Of a stretch of 64,000 nucleotides of DNA, positions 18,495-28,495 are shown one piece after another (the first letter of the stretch is position 1; each line of letters begins with the position of its first letter). Location: NCBI RefSeq assembly GCF_030406085.1, contig NZ_CP129002.1, positions 124,001-188,000 on the forward strand, given 5' to 3'. The notes beneath the pieces are model-generated. The model did no database searches and had not been told where the DNA came from. It saw only the letters and a program-made list of their open reading frames with translations. A program made the translations under genes and the position numbers. This stretch comes from Bartonella sp. TP (GTDB lineage Bacteria > Pseudomonadota > Alphaproteobacteria > Rhizobiales > Rhizobiaceae).

Positions 18495-19493
18495 ATGAAC
18501 AAAGCTATATATCTCTGGTACGAATTACGCATGACCCTTTTTGCAGTGTTAGGCTTGCTTAGCTCTGCTTTGCTATTTGTTTATTTATTAAGAAATGGTT
18601 CAATATTTTCTATTCCATTAGCTTGCTGCCTTACTGTACCGTTATATTTGATAACATTAAATATAAACATCTATGCCGGATTAGGTGCTTTACTAGCCAC
18701 AACAGCTGGCTTATTATTACTAACTACCCCATTATACGCTATAATGCATACTGGAGTGTTTTTATTACCAGCTTTTTTTGGCGCTAGTCTGTTATACTTT
18801 AGTTATTTTCGGTTAGCTAATAACGCAAAACTTACACTATCTACTGTATTTTTTGATTTGATATGCGCAAATATTATCATAATTAGCACTTTATTGTTGC
18901 TGTTAGAACATATGCCAGCCCTGCAAGATAGTTTAAAACATATTATACTCACAAAGATAAATCATGCACTGACTGTGGGCCAAGCTTACAATATCGATAT
19001 TAATCTGCATGAGAAACTTATTGAGGCAAAGAATCTGCTAGAAAAACATTTCAATTTAATCTTAGCAAATATGCTAGCAATATATTGCTTATGCTTTAGC
19101 CTTAGTAATTTATATTTTGCTACTCTATTAAGCAAAAAAATTAATAGCCTAAAAACCTTATATTTTTCCTGGCCAAAAGATTTGTTTCTACCCTTAATTT
19201 CTATGCTGTTACTACCTTTGTTTCTTTTTTTTAGCTTTGTACCAACAAGTCATGCAATAGAGCTAGTAGCCAATGTTGGGTTAGTTAGCTTTATAATTGC
19301 CTTTTTTGCTGCTGGATTAGCTTATTTACACAATTTAACCTGGCCGATGTATGGTAGATTCTTTTTGCTAACATTAATCTATGTAAGCCTGGCTAGTAGT
19401 GTAATTTTTACTGCACCACTATTTATTACATTAACTTTAATGGGGTTGTGGTCAACACTGAAATATTATGGACAATATAAATATTTTATTTGA
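18495..19493 (+). CDS. DUF2232 family multi-spanning membrane protein
   Basis: The 332-residue product has about eight hydrophobic segments spread over its length and no soluble domain. Position between rpsR and rplI is the place where Hyphomicrobiales carry a DUF2232 (YybS-like) membrane protein, which is the basis of this call along with the topology. Its function is not known; S-component-like transport has been proposed for related families. It starts with ATG after AGGA and ends 18 bases before rplI. Confidence 0.75.
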   Translation: MNKAIYLWYELRMTLFAVLGLLSSALLFVYLLRNGSIFSIPLACCLTVPLYLITLNINIYAGLGALLATTAGLLLLTTPLYAIMHTGVFLLPAFFGASLLYFSYFRLANNAKLTLSTVFFDLICANIIIISTLLLLLEHMPALQDSLKHIILTKINHALTVGQAYNIDINLHEKLIEAKNLLEKHFNLILANMLAIYCLCFSLSNLYFATLLSKKINSLKTLYFSWPKDLFLPLISMLLLPLFLFFSFVPTSHAIELVANVGLVSFIIAFFAAGLAYLHNLTWPMYGRFFLLTLIYVSLASSVIFTAPLFITLTLMGLWSTLKYYGQYKYFI

Positions 19494-19511
19494 AATGGAA
19501 AGGAAAAACAC

Positions 19512-20066
19512 ATGCAAATAATACTTCTAGAACGCATCGCGCGCTTAGGTCAAATGGGTGATATAGTAAAAGTTAAAAATGGTTATGCTAGAAATTTCTT
19601 GTTACCACAAAAAAAAGCTATTCGTGCTAATGATGCAAATAAGCTAATTTTTGAAAATCAACGAGTTCAGCTAGAGGCTAAAAACTTAGAAAGAAAAAGC
19701 GAAGCAGAAAAAGTCGCAAAAATTCTAACAGGCAAAACTTTTATAGCAGTGCGCTCCGCTGGCGAAACAGGGCATTTATATGGTTCTGTGTCTGCCCGTG
19801 ATATAGCCGATTTACTTTCAGAAGGTGGATTTGAAGTAGCAAAAAATCAAATTATTCTAAACCAACCACTAAAGACTATAGGTTTGCACAATATAATTAT
19901 AAGCCTACACCCAGAGGTTGAGTCTGCAGTAGTGCTAAACATCGCCAGATCCATCGAAGAGGCTAACCGCCAAACAGCGGGAGAAAAATTGAATACCGCA
20001 GAGGCGATCTACGGAAAAGAAGAAACTGTCGAACATGAAGAAGAGTTAGAACCAGAAAATTCTTGA
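19512..20066 (+). CDS. rplI: 50S ribosomal protein L9
   Basis: L9 binds 23S rRNA near the L1 stalk and helps hold reading frame. The 184-residue protein begins [17 protein letters not shown] and has the L9 signature [16 protein letters not shown], then the connecting helix rich in charged residues and the C-terminal domain ([25 protein letters not shown]). The acidic tail makes it longer than the E. coli protein (149), as usual in alphaproteobacteria. AAGGA lies before the ATG. Confidence 0.97.
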   Translation: MQIILLERIARLGQMGDIVKVKNGYARNFLLPQKKAIRANDANKLIFENQRVQLEAKNLERKSEAEKVAKILTGKTFIAVRSAGETGHLYGSVSARDIADLLSEGGFEVAKNQIILNQPLKTIGLHNIIISLHPEVESAVVLNIARSIEEANRQTAGEKLNTAEAIYGKEETVEHEEELEPENS

Positions 20067-20091
20067 TAGTAATATTATATAGTGAGAAGAA

Positions 20092-21624
20092 GTGGCAAAC
20101 ATAGCGGAGCGTAATAAAACTATTATGGGTGATTATGCAGGCGCGCCGTCTGGTACGGGGGGCGCAGCTTCATCACTTCGCCATTTGCCACATTCATTAG
20201 AAGCAGAACAAGCTTTATTAGGCGAGCTTTTAATAAATAATGATGGTCTTGACAAAATCTCCGATTTTTTAAGAGCTGAGCATTTTATTCTGCCTTTTCA
20301 TCGGACTTTATATGAACTAATAACTCGAAAAGTTAATATAAACCAAGTCGCGACACCGCTAACGCTAAAAGAATTTCTGGACAAAGAGCAAAATATAGGC
20401 GATATCAGCGCCTATGAATATGCGGTTCAACTAACAATAGAAGCCGTTACAATAAGAAACGCCCTTGGCTACGCTACTATGATATATCGCCTATTCTTAA
20501 GGCGCTCCTTAATAGATATTGGCGGCCAGATTGTAACAACAGCTTTTGACGCACCATTAGAGCTTTCGCCTTATGACCAAATTGAATTGGCCGAGCAAGC
20601 ATTATTCAATCTAGCAGAAAAAGGCCAAATCAATACTGGCTTTGCTCCATTCAAAACTGCTCTGCAAAAATCTATTGAGCTGGTGCAGAGTGCTTATAAA
20701 AGACCAAACAAACTTTCTGGCTTTCCGACCTATATTGTAACGTTGGATAATGCATTGGGCGGGCTTCAGCGCTCAGATTTGATTATATTAGCTGGGCGGC
20801 CAGGCATGGGCAAAACTTCGCTAGCCACCAATATAGCCTTTAACATAGCGAATCGCTATAAAGCAGCGAAAGCAAAAACTGAAACGGAAGAAGAAAGCAT
20901 ACAAGAAGGCGGCATGGTTGGCTTTTTTTCATTAGAAATGTCAGCCGAGCAGCTTGCAACACGTATTATCTCTGAGCAAGCGGAAATTTCGTCCCACAAA
21001 ATACGTCGTGGAGATATTACAGAAAATGATTTCATTAAACTAAGCGGTCTAGCGCGCAAATTAGAATTTTTACCACTATATATAGACGAAACAGGAGGCG
21101 CTTCAATAGCGCAAATCGCCTCTAGAGCGCGCCGCTTAAAACGCCAGCACGGACTTGATGTGCTTGTTATCGATTATATACAATTAATCCAGAGCAGCAA
21201 AAACACTTCAGCAAACAGAGTTAATGAATTAACCGAGATAACCATTGCTCTGAAATCTCTAGCAAAAGAGCTAAATGTACCAATCATAGCTTTATCTCAA
21301 TTATCCAGGCAGGTAGAACATCGCGAGAATAAGCGCCCGCAACTTTCTGATCTCAGAGAATCTGGGTCGATTGAGCAAGATGCCGATATAGTTTTGTTTG
21401 TGTATCGCGCTGCTTATTATAAACTGCAAGAGCAACCAGCTACAGGAACAGACCAACACGACATATGGCAAGAAGAAATGGATGCGGTACGAAGAACAGC
21501 AGAAATTATAATCGCGAAACAAAGACATGGCTCTACTGGCAATATCGAATTAGCTTTTGAAGCAGAATATACTCGCTTTTATGATCGTGCCACAGAAAGC
21601 TATACGCCAGCAAGAAACTATTAA
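20092..21624 (+). CDS. dnaB: Replicative DNA helicase DnaB
   Basis: DnaB is the hexameric 5'-3' helicase of the replication fork. The 510-residue protein has the N-terminal helical domain (LPHSLEAEQALLGELL near residue 32) and the RecA-like helicase domain with Walker A GRPGMGKTS, FSLEMSAEQLATR, Walker B VLVIDYIQLI, SQLSRQVEHR and DLRESGSIEQDAD. The start is GTG at 20092 after GAGAAGAA; ATG at 20125 is an alternative. It sits between rplI and radA; in many relatives an alanine racemase gene lies between dnaB and radA, and it is absent here. Confidence 0.96.
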   Translation: MANIAERNKTIMGDYAGAPSGTGGAASSLRHLPHSLEAEQALLGELLINNDGLDKISDFLRAEHFILPFHRTLYELITRKVNINQVATPLTLKEFLDKEQNIGDISAYEYAVQLTIEAVTIRNALGYATMIYRLFLRRSLIDIGGQIVTTAFDAPLELSPYDQIELAEQALFNLAEKGQINTGFAPFKTALQKSIELVQSAYKRPNKLSGFPTYIVTLDNALGGLQRSDLIILAGRPGMGKTSLATNIAFNIANRYKAAKAKTETEEESIQEGGMVGFFSLEMSAEQLATRIISEQAEISSHKIRRGDITENDFIKLSGLARKLEFLPLYIDETGGASIAQIASRARRLKRQHGLDVLVIDYIQLIQSSKNTSANRVNELTEITIALKSLAKELNVPIIALSQLSRQVEHRENKRPQLSDLRESGSIEQDADIVLFVYRAAYYKLQEQPATGTDQHDIWQEEMDAVRRTAEIIIAKQRHGSTGNIELAFEAEYTRFYDRATESYTPARNY

Positions 21625-21627
21625 AGA

Positions 21628-23010
21628 ATGCGAACAAAAGCACAATTCATATGCAGTAAATGCGATGCTATCCATAATAAATGGGCTGGGCGTTGCGATA
21701 TCTGCGATGAATGGAATAGTATAATAGAATTAGATGGTGAAATAGGCATAGGTACAAGGCCAAAAGCAAAGCAGCTTCGCGGTACAAAGATCGCCTTGAC
21801 CTCACTTTGCGGCGAGATAGAAACATTGCCGCGAATTGTAACAAAAATAAATGAGCTAGACCGGGTTACTGGCGGGGGCTTTGTTCCCGGTAGCGCAATT
21901 TTATTAGGTGGCGATCCTGGCATTGGTAAATCCACTTTGCTTACCCAAGCCTGCGCCGCACTTAGCAATAAAAATTACAACGTTGTTTATGTTTCTGGCG
22001 AAGAGGCCATAGCCCAAATTAAACTACGCTCAAAAAGACTTAACATTTTACAAAGCGATGTAAAATTAGCCGCCGAAACAAATGTAGAAAATATCTTGGC
22101 CACATTGCAAAAATGTGAAAATTTAGACGTAGTAGTCATAGATTCCATACAAACTTTATGGTCAGACCTAGCCGATTCCTCGCCTGGCACGGTAACACAA
22201 GTTAGAACAAGCGTGCAAGAAATGATACGCTTTGCAAAAAATAGCAGTACAACAGTAATCCTAGTGGGCCACGTAACTAAAGAAGGCCAAATAGCAGGAC
22301 CAAGAGTTGTAGAACATATGGTCGATGCCGTATTATATTTTGAAGGAGACAAAAGCCACCATTATAGAATTTTACGCACTATCAAAAATCGCTTTGGCCC
22401 AACAGATGAAATTGGCGTATTTGAAATGTCTTATGATGGCTTAAACGAGGTACAAAATCCCTCCGAACTTTTCCTAAATTATCGCAGCGAAAATGCACCG
22501 GGCTCTGCCGTTTTTGCTGGCATGGAAGGTACAAGACCTCTGTTGGTAGAGGTACAAACACTAGTTTCACAATCCTCGCTCGGTATGCCACGTCGCTCCG
22601 TAGTAGGCTGGGATACCAATCGCCTGTCAATGGTTTTGGCTGTCTTATCCTCTTATTGCAACCTAAAATTAAACAATCATGATATTTATATAAGCATTGC
22701 TGGGGGCTACAAAACCACAGAACCCGCCCTAGATTTAGCGGCCGCAGCAGCGCTTATTTCTGCCATAAGCGGAGTGCCCTTACCTGCTGATCATATCTAT
22801 TTTGGTGAAGTTAGCCTTTCTGGCACCATCCGCCCTGCTTCACTTTCTGCGCATCGTATAAAAGAAGCACAGAAATTAGGCTTTAAACATGCTATAATAT
22901 CGCAAAATACGAAAGATTTACCATTATTAGAAAATTTTTCCTATACTAAATATAGAGATTTGGCCGAATTAGTTGCAGCTATAGCGAGCGAAAAAACAGA
23001 CAAGGCTTAA
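21628..23010 (+). CDS. radA: DNA repair protein RadA
   Basis: RadA (Sms) is a RecA-like, DnaB-type branch-migration ATPase in recombinational repair. The 460-residue protein starts with a four-cysteine zinc finger (CSKCDAIHNKW...CDICDEW), then Walker A GGDPGIGKST, Walker B VVIDSIQTL, the RadA-specific KNRFGPTDEIGVFEM, and a C-terminal Lon-protease-like domain (RRSVVGWDTNRLSM to the end). It begins 3 bases after the dnaB stop codon. Confidence 0.97.
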   Translation: MRTKAQFICSKCDAIHNKWAGRCDICDEWNSIIELDGEIGIGTRPKAKQLRGTKIALTSLCGEIETLPRIVTKINELDRVTGGGFVPGSAILLGGDPGIGKSTLLTQACAALSNKNYNVVYVSGEEAIAQIKLRSKRLNILQSDVKLAAETNVENILATLQKCENLDVVVIDSIQTLWSDLADSSPGTVTQVRTSVQEMIRFAKNSSTTVILVGHVTKEGQIAGPRVVEHMVDAVLYFEGDKSHHYRILRTIKNRFGPTDEIGVFEMSYDGLNEVQNPSELFLNYRSENAPGSAVFAGMEGTRPLLVEVQTLVSQSSLGMPRRSVVGWDTNRLSMVLAVLSSYCNLKLNNHDIYISIAGGYKTTEPALDLAAAAALISAISGVPLPADHIYFGEVSLSGTIRPASLSAHRIKEAQKLGFKHAIISQNTKDLPLLENFSYTKYRDLAELVAAIASEKTDKA

Positions 23011-23027
23011 GAGAGGACTAAAAATTT

Positions 23028-23570
23028 ATGACAATATTTGACATCATAACCATCGCCTTTAGTATAATTTCTGGCATAATAGCTATGCTACGCGGTTTTT
23101 CACGCGAAGTATTATCACTCTTATCCTGGATTCTGTCGGCTTATTTAGCCTATAAGCTACATCCTATACTCATACCGATTTTAGAAAACCTTACTTCTAG
23201 CCATAATTTACAGAAAATCATTGGCCTAGCTACAATTTTCTGCATTAGCTTAATAATTATATCCTTCTTAACATTAAAAATATCAGACCTTATCCTTACC
23301 AGCTTCATCGGCCCCTTAGACCGCTTTCTAGGCCTAGTATATGGCGTTGCTAGAGCAGTAATTATAATGGCGCTAAGCTCTTTATTAATAAGCAATATCT
23401 TTGAACCGCAGAAGCAACCAGCATGGTTTGTATCTGCAAAAACCTATCCTTTGCTTTACAAAATGGGACAAAGCATTTATGGGGCGATACCTCCAGATTT
23501 GCTAAATCTAGACCAAATATTTGCCTTAATTAAACAAAAAGTCTCGGAGACAGCCAAGGATGCACCATGA
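23028..23570 (+). CDS. cvpA: CvpA family membrane protein
   Basis: The 180-residue protein has four hydrophobic segments (about residues 5-22, 28-45, 63-85 and 103-125) and the CvpA features GFSREVLSLLSWI and GPLDRFLGLVYGVARAVII. CvpA was named for colicin V production but is a broadly conserved inner-membrane protein with an envelope-related role that is still poorly defined. GAGAGGA precedes the ATG. The end overlaps the purF start by 11 bases; cvpA-purF pairing is conserved. Confidence 0.92.
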   Translation: MTIFDIITIAFSIISGIIAMLRGFSREVLSLLSWILSAYLAYKLHPILIPILENLTSSHNLQKIIGLATIFCISLIIISFLTLKISDLILTSFIGPLDRFLGLVYGVARAVIIMALSSLLISNIFEPQKQPAWFVSAKTYPLLYKMGQSIYGAIPPDLLNLDQIFALIKQKVSETAKDAP

Positions 23571-24969
23571 TTTTTTGCCAATTGACAAATTACAGGAAGA
23601 ATGTGGCGTTTTTGCAATTTTAGGCCACGAGCATGCTGCCTATCTAACCATGTTAGGCTTGCATGCCTTGCAGCATAGAGGGCAAGATTCCGTAGGCATA
23701 ATTTCTTATGAAAAAACGCGAATATACCAAAAAAAGGCGCTAGGTACCGTATTAAGCAATTTTAATGCTGGCGAAGCTTTATCTAAACTACCAGGCGAAA
23801 GCGCCATAGGCCACGTACGTTATAGCACCTTAGGTGATACCGAACTTGAAAATATACAACCACTCTTGGTAAACTCGCCAATAGCGCAAAATCTAAGCCT
23901 AGCTCATAACGGGCAATTATTAATCTCGACTTCAGCCAAATCAAATACAAGTGATAGCCATGGCTTAATAAAGCTTATTAAGCTAAACAGCTTAGCAAAA
24001 AACGCAACTATAGAATCAGCTTTTACCAACACTATAAATGCTATTAACGGCGGATTTGCTATAGTCGCGCTAAATGAAAATATATTGTTTGCTGCTCGTG
24101 ACCCTATAGGCATTCGCCCCTTAATCATGGGAATGCTGGATGGCAGCCCGATATTTTGCTCTGAAAGCTGCGCTTTAGATATCATAGGCGCTGAGTTTGT
24201 AAGAGAAGTAGAAAATGGTGAAATAATTTGTTGCAAAAAATTAACAAACGGTTCCGTAGAGATTATACAACTGCAAAAACCATGTACGAAGCCAGCAAAA
24301 TTATGCATATTCGAATATATTTATTTTTCACATAATGACAGCGAGATAAAAGGACAAAATATTTATAATATACGCAAGCATATGGGTAAAATTTTAGCAA
24401 CAGAAGCCTATATACAGGCAGACATAGTTGTACCAATTCAACATAGTGGTACAGCTTCTGCCTTAGGTTATGCCTGCCAGAGCCGTATCCCTTTTGAACT
24501 CGCCATTTCAGCTAGCAGCTATGCCGGGCGCAGCTTTATCGCTGCCGATATTACCGAACAAACCTGGGCCGCCAAAATAAAACATAATGTTAATAAACAG
24601 CTTATAGCAGGCAAAAACATAATTTTAGTTGACGATTCAATAGTACGTGGCACCACACTAAAAGCAATTATAAAGCAATTAAAAGCAGCAAGCGCAGCAA
24701 GCATTCATATCAGAATAGCAAGCCCCATGCTGCTTTATCCAGATTATTTCGGTATCAATATCAAAACCAAAACAGAATTGCTTAGCTATAACTATACTGA
24801 TGCAGCAGCCATGGCTAAGCATCTTGGCGTAGACAGTATCGCCTTTCTTTCGCTAGATGGGGTATACAAGGCCATTTGCAATGAAAAACGTAACGATAAC
24901 AACCCGCAGCTAACTGATCATTATTTTACCGGCCAATACCCTGATTTCTATAATAATTCTCTTTTTTAG
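23560..24969 (+). CDS. purF: Amidophosphoribosyltransferase
   Basis: PurF makes phosphoribosylamine from PRPP and glutamine, the first committed step of purine synthesis. The 469-residue protein has a short propeptide ending before Cys15 (KLQEECGVFAI), which becomes the N-terminal nucleophile, then HRGQDSVGI, GHVRYST, ARDPIGIRPL and the PRPP loop ILVDDSIVRGTT. The iron-sulfur ligand positions known from the Bacillus enzyme are not kept (for example YPDYFGINI and TDHYFTGQYP lack the cysteines), so this is a cluster-free type. The 3' end overlaps the convergent pssA end by 44 bases. Confidence 0.96.
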   Translation: MHHDFLPIDKLQEECGVFAILGHEHAAYLTMLGLHALQHRGQDSVGIISYEKTRIYQKKALGTVLSNFNAGEALSKLPGESAIGHVRYSTLGDTELENIQPLLVNSPIAQNLSLAHNGQLLISTSAKSNTSDSHGLIKLIKLNSLAKNATIESAFTNTINAINGGFAIVALNENILFAARDPIGIRPLIMGMLDGSPIFCSESCALDIIGAEFVREVENGEIICCKKLTNGSVEIIQLQKPCTKPAKLCIFEYIYFSHNDSEIKGQNIYNIRKHMGKILATEAYIQADIVVPIQHSGTASALGYACQSRIPFELAISASSYAGRSFIAADITEQTWAAKIKHNVNKQLIAGKNIILVDDSIVRGTTLKAIIKQLKAASAASIHIRIASPMLLYPDYFGINIKTKTELLSYNYTDAAAMAKHLGVDSIAFLSLDGVYKAICNEKRNDNNPQLTDHYFTGQYPDFYNNSLF

Positions 24970-25738
24970 CATACGAGATATAGCTTAAAGGCAAAAACAA
25001 AATATAGAAAAAAGTTGTAAAAGTGAGTGTTTGCCAAGGATAAACTGCTATAAAACTAACATAAGCAACTAGGATCAATAATAAAGGAATCATAATATCC
25101 CGCTTCAAGCTATTGGCAATATTTTTAGCGTTCCAAACGGGCAATTTGCTAACCATTAAAAAAGCTATGATAACGATATATAAGCTAAAGAATAATACAG
25201 TTTTTGGACCGTGCTCCATTCCCAAAGCACCTAAATACATTGGCAATAAAGCTAGCAAAGCTCCAGCTGGCGCTGGAATACCTACAAAATAGTCCTTTTG
25301 CCATGCAGCCAAAAAGCTGTCTTCTAACATTACATTAAAACGCGCTAAGCGCAAGCAACAAGCCAAGCTGTAAATCAAAACTGCTATCCAACCAATACCA
25401 CCAGCCTCATGCAACATATAGCTATATACTATCAGTGCAGGAGCAACGCCAAAATTTATAGCATCCGCTAGTGAATCCATTTGCGCTCCAAAAGCGCTCG
25501 TGGCCTTCAACAATCTAGCAATTCTTCCGTCTAATCCGTCGAGGGTAGCAGCAACTAAAACCATAAAAATAGCTTTTTCATAATGATTTTCAAAGGCAAG
25601 TCGTATGGCGCTCATACCAGCACAAACAGCCAATATCGTTACCAAATTGGGTATATAATAACGTATAGGAAGATTAGGTGCTGGCATATTACTACCACCA
25701 TTTATCTGCAAAGGCTGTGTTTTAGTTCTTAACGGCAT
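24926..25738 (-). CDS. pssA: CDP-diacylglycerol-serine O-phosphatidyltransferase
   Basis: PssA makes phosphatidylserine from CDP-diacylglycerol and serine. The 270-residue membrane protein carries the CDP-alcohol phosphotransferase motif D-G-x2-(A/R)-R-x8-G-x3-D-x3-D as DGLDGRIARLLKATSAFGAQ followed by MDSLAD, with about seven membrane segments. RYYIPNLVTILAVCAG is typical of the small PssA class. It follows psd by 12 bases; the two give phosphatidylethanolamine. An internal ATG at 25687 with GGTGGTAG upstream is an alternative start. Its end overlaps purF by 44 bases. Confidence 0.95.
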   Translation of the reverse strand: MPLRTKTQPLQINGGSNMPAPNLPIRYYIPNLVTILAVCAGMSAIRLAFENHYEKAIFMVLVAATLDGLDGRIARLLKATSAFGAQMDSLADAINFGVAPALIVYSYMLHEAGGIGWIAVLIYSLACCLRLARFNVMLEDSFLAAWQKDYFVGIPAPAGALLALLPMYLGALGMEHGPKTVLFFSLYIVIIAFLMVSKLPVWNAKNIANSLKRDIMIPLLLILVAYVSFIAVYPWQTLTFTTFFYILFLPLSYISYAKKENYYRNQGIGR

Positions 25739-25750
25739 AATAATCTACAA

Positions 25751-26443
25751 TCACTCGCATAGAAAATCTTCTATCGCATGATCTTCTTTAAAACTAGCAA
25801 TGCAGGTTTCACCAGCAATGGTTTTTTGCCCATAAGCAACTAAGGGCTTAGCTCCTGCTGGTAAATAAATATCTACACGAGAGCCAAAGCGTATCAAACC
25901 AAATCTTTGTCCAGCATGCACTTGTTCTTCTAGCTGCGTCCAACACAGAATGCGCCTAGCAATTAATCCAGCAATTTGCACAAGAATTATATTTCCATGT
26001 GCCGTTTCTAACACCAAGCTATTCCGCTCGTTCACTTCACTTGCTTTATCCAACTTAGCGTTCATAACGCGCCCAGCTTTATGAACAATGTTTTTTACAA
26101 CACCTGCCATAGGCATACGGTTAACATGCACCGAAAAAACATCCATAAAGATAGAAATACGCTGTAATTCACCTTCGCCTAGCCCTAATTCTGCTGGCGG
26201 CTTGCTTAGCCCTACCCACGAAATCTCACCATCAGCAGGGGAAATTACCAAATCCTTATCTAACGGAATAACACGTAGCGGGTCGCGAAAAAAATATATA
26301 CACCAAATGGTCAACAATAAGCCTATCCAAAATAAAGGAGGCCATATAAATCCCAAAACTACAGAACCAATAAAAAAACCGGCAATAAAAGGATATCCCT
26401 CACGGTGTATAGGAGGTATAATACTAAAAATATCTTGCAACAT
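25751..26443 (-). CDS. psd: Phosphatidylserine decarboxylase proenzyme
   Basis: Psd decarboxylates phosphatidylserine to phosphatidylethanolamine at the inner membrane. The 230-residue protein is of the short, alphaproteobacterial type: N-terminal hydrophobic segment (about residues 20-50), VISPADGEISWVG, IFMDVFSVHVNRMPMAG, and the GS self-cleavage site in LIRFGSRVDIYLP near residue 205 that creates the pyruvoyl group. AAGGTAG precedes the ATG. It is the upstream partner of pssA. Confidence 0.96.
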   Translation of the reverse strand: MLQDIFSIIPPIHREGYPFIAGFFIGSVVLGFIWPPLFWIGLLLTIWCIYFFRDPLRVIPLDKDLVISPADGEISWVGLSKPPAELGLGEGELQRISIFMDVFSVHVNRMPMAGVVKNIVHKAGRVMNAKLDKASEVNERNSLVLETAHGNIILVQIAGLIARRILCWTQLEEQVHAGQRFGLIRFGSRVDIYLPAGAKPLVAYGQKTIAGETCIASFKEDHAIEDFLCE

Positions 26444-26532
26444 AGATCTACCTTATCAAAAACAGCCAAACAAAAAAATCATAATATAAACGATCATATT
26501 AATAACAAAGTTCTATCTCTTACACAAAAAAA

Positions 26533-28407
26533 TCAATAAGACGCATTATCAGACAAAATCTCTTGGGCTTTCATTATTTCTTTTTGCTTGGACCACATCA
26601 TAGCATATATACCTTGCTTTTTCAAAAGTTCTTCATGCGAGCCGCGCTCGGCTATTTGGCCTTCACTCAATACTAAAATTTCATCTGCATTTACGATAGT
26701 AGACAATCTATGCGCTATAACTAAGGTAGTGCGACCAACACGCACTGTATCAAGCGCTTCTTGTATTTGCCGCTCGGTACCAGAATCTAAAGCAGAGGTA
26801 GCTTCATCTAATAACAAGATTGCCGGGTTTTTTAAAATGGTTCTAGCTATAGCTACACGCTGTTTTTCACCGCCAGATAGCTTTAAACCACGTTCCCCAA
26901 CCATTGTATTATAGCCTTCTGAAAGGCGCGCTATAAACTTATCTATTTGCGCCTGTTTCGCGGCATTTACCATTTCTTCGTTGCTGGCAGTAACCTTTCC
27001 ATAGCGAATATTATAACCGATAGTGTCATTAAACAATACTGTATCTTGCGGCACTACGCCGATTTGCGCCCGCAAACTATTTTGGGTAACATCGCGAATG
27101 TCCTGTCCGTCAATCAAAATCTGACCGTTGCTTACATCATAAAATCGAAATAACAATCTGGATATAGTAGATTTACCTGCACCAGTTGGTCCAACAATGG
27201 CCACTGTTTTGCCACCCTCTACCGAGAAACTAATGCCATGCAATATTTCTCTATCTTGATTATAAGAAAAGCTTACATTCTTGAACTCTATCTTCGCCTT
27301 GCTTATCTGCAAGGGCAAAGCAGCGCTAGAATCGACTATCTCTGGTTTAGTATCCAACAAATTGAATAGCGCTTCTACATCTGTAAGCCCCTGTTGTAAC
27401 TCGCGATATATTGTGCCAATAAAATTTAACGGAAAAGATAATTGTATCAAAAGACTATTCACAAAGACAAAATCGCCTACCGTTTGTGTACCATGCATTA
27501 CTTGATAAGCCGACATCGACATGATAATTGCCATAGCTATGGCCAAAATAGCCGCCTGACCAAAATTCAACCAGCCAAGGGAGGTCCAAACCTTTATTGC
27601 CGATTTTTCATACACCGCCATAGCTTCGTCAAAGCGCTGCGCTTCTAACTTTTCATTGCCAAAATATTTTACGGTTTCATAATTTAACAAAGCATCAACC
27701 GACCTACTATTTGCTTCGGTATCATATTTATTCATATCACGGCGAATATCTATACGTCTAGTGCTGGTAGTTACACTAAACCAGATATAAACAACTAGCA
27801 TAATAGCTACTATAAGTAGGTACCAAAAATTATAAGAATACCAAAAAGCTGCAGCCGCCAGAACAAACTCTAGTAAAGTTGGTATGCTATTCAAAATAGT
27901 AAACCGAACCATAGATTCTACCGATTTTATGGCTCGCTCAATTATCCTTGCCAGCCCACCTGTATAGCGCTCTAAATGAAAACGTAATGAAAGCTCATGC
28001 ATATGTATAAAAGCTCTACCAGCTAATTGGCGTACAGCATGTTGTGCAACTTTTGCAAACAAAGCGTCCCGCAATTGATTCAACCCAGCCTGCGCTAGCC
28101 TAGCTGCATTATAAGAGCATACCCATATTATCGGCAAAGCTACCCAGAGCAAAGTTTTGTGTTGCTGAATAAAGCCAGCACCCTGCGGTGCCAAACTGTC
28201 CGTAGCATATTTAAACAAATATGGCACGGCTAACAGAATAAATTTCGCCAGAATCATATAGCCTATAGCCAAAATAACATGCAGCTTTAAATCTGGCCGA
28301 TTCTGCGGCCACATGTAGCTCCATAATTGGCCTATAGTTTTAAGCGTTTTCTTCTCCTGCGGGACAGCAGAACTATTTGCATTAGAATCTGGAGCAATAT
28401 TTTTCAT
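26533..28407 (-). CDS. Atm1-type ABC exporter (fused permease and ATPase)
   Basis: The 624-residue half-transporter has six membrane segments (residues ~40-340) and a C-terminal ATPase with Walker A VGPTGAGKST, signature LSGGEKQRVAIAR and Walker B AILLLDEATSALD. The opening QLWSYMWPQNRPDLKLHV and VPYLFKYATDSLAP match the Atm1/HMT1 group, which exports glutathione-linked sulfur compounds or metal-glutathione complexes across the inner membrane as homodimers. The subgroup assignment is from motif recall. It is separated from psd by about 90 bases and divergent from the LOG gene. Confidence 0.9.
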   Translation of the reverse strand: MKNIAPDSNANSSAVPQEKKTLKTIGQLWSYMWPQNRPDLKLHVILAIGYMILAKFILLAVPYLFKYATDSLAPQGAGFIQQHKTLLWVALPIIWVCSYNAARLAQAGLNQLRDALFAKVAQHAVRQLAGRAFIHMHELSLRFHLERYTGGLARIIERAIKSVESMVRFTILNSIPTLLEFVLAAAAFWYSYNFWYLLIVAIMLVVYIWFSVTTSTRRIDIRRDMNKYDTEANSRSVDALLNYETVKYFGNEKLEAQRFDEAMAVYEKSAIKVWTSLGWLNFGQAAILAIAMAIIMSMSAYQVMHGTQTVGDFVFVNSLLIQLSFPLNFIGTIYRELQQGLTDVEALFNLLDTKPEIVDSSAALPLQISKAKIEFKNVSFSYNQDREILHGISFSVEGGKTVAIVGPTGAGKSTISRLLFRFYDVSNGQILIDGQDIRDVTQNSLRAQIGVVPQDTVLFNDTIGYNIRYGKVTASNEEMVNAAKQAQIDKFIARLSEGYNTMVGERGLKLSGGEKQRVAIARTILKNPAILLLDEATSALDSGTERQIQEALDTVRVGRTTLVIAHRLSTIVNADEILVLSEGQIAERGSHEELLKKQGIYAMMWSKQKEIMKAQEILSDNASY

Positions 28408-28495
28408 AGCTACAACTTATAGATAATTTTACCGTTCTTTGCAAGATTTTAAAAAAATTCTTGCTTTAGAGATTATTATACAGCATAATTGTCTT

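Noticed and set aside
24400-24969. Loss of iron-sulfur cysteines in PurF as a novelty
   Set aside because: The missing ligands fit the cluster-free PurF type, as in E. coli, and I recall most of them being absent in alphaproteobacteria.
28439-28495. N-terminal extension of the LOG gene
   Set aside because: The added residues are unlike LOG proteins, and ATG at 28496 gives the conserved start (KKINSVCVYCGS).
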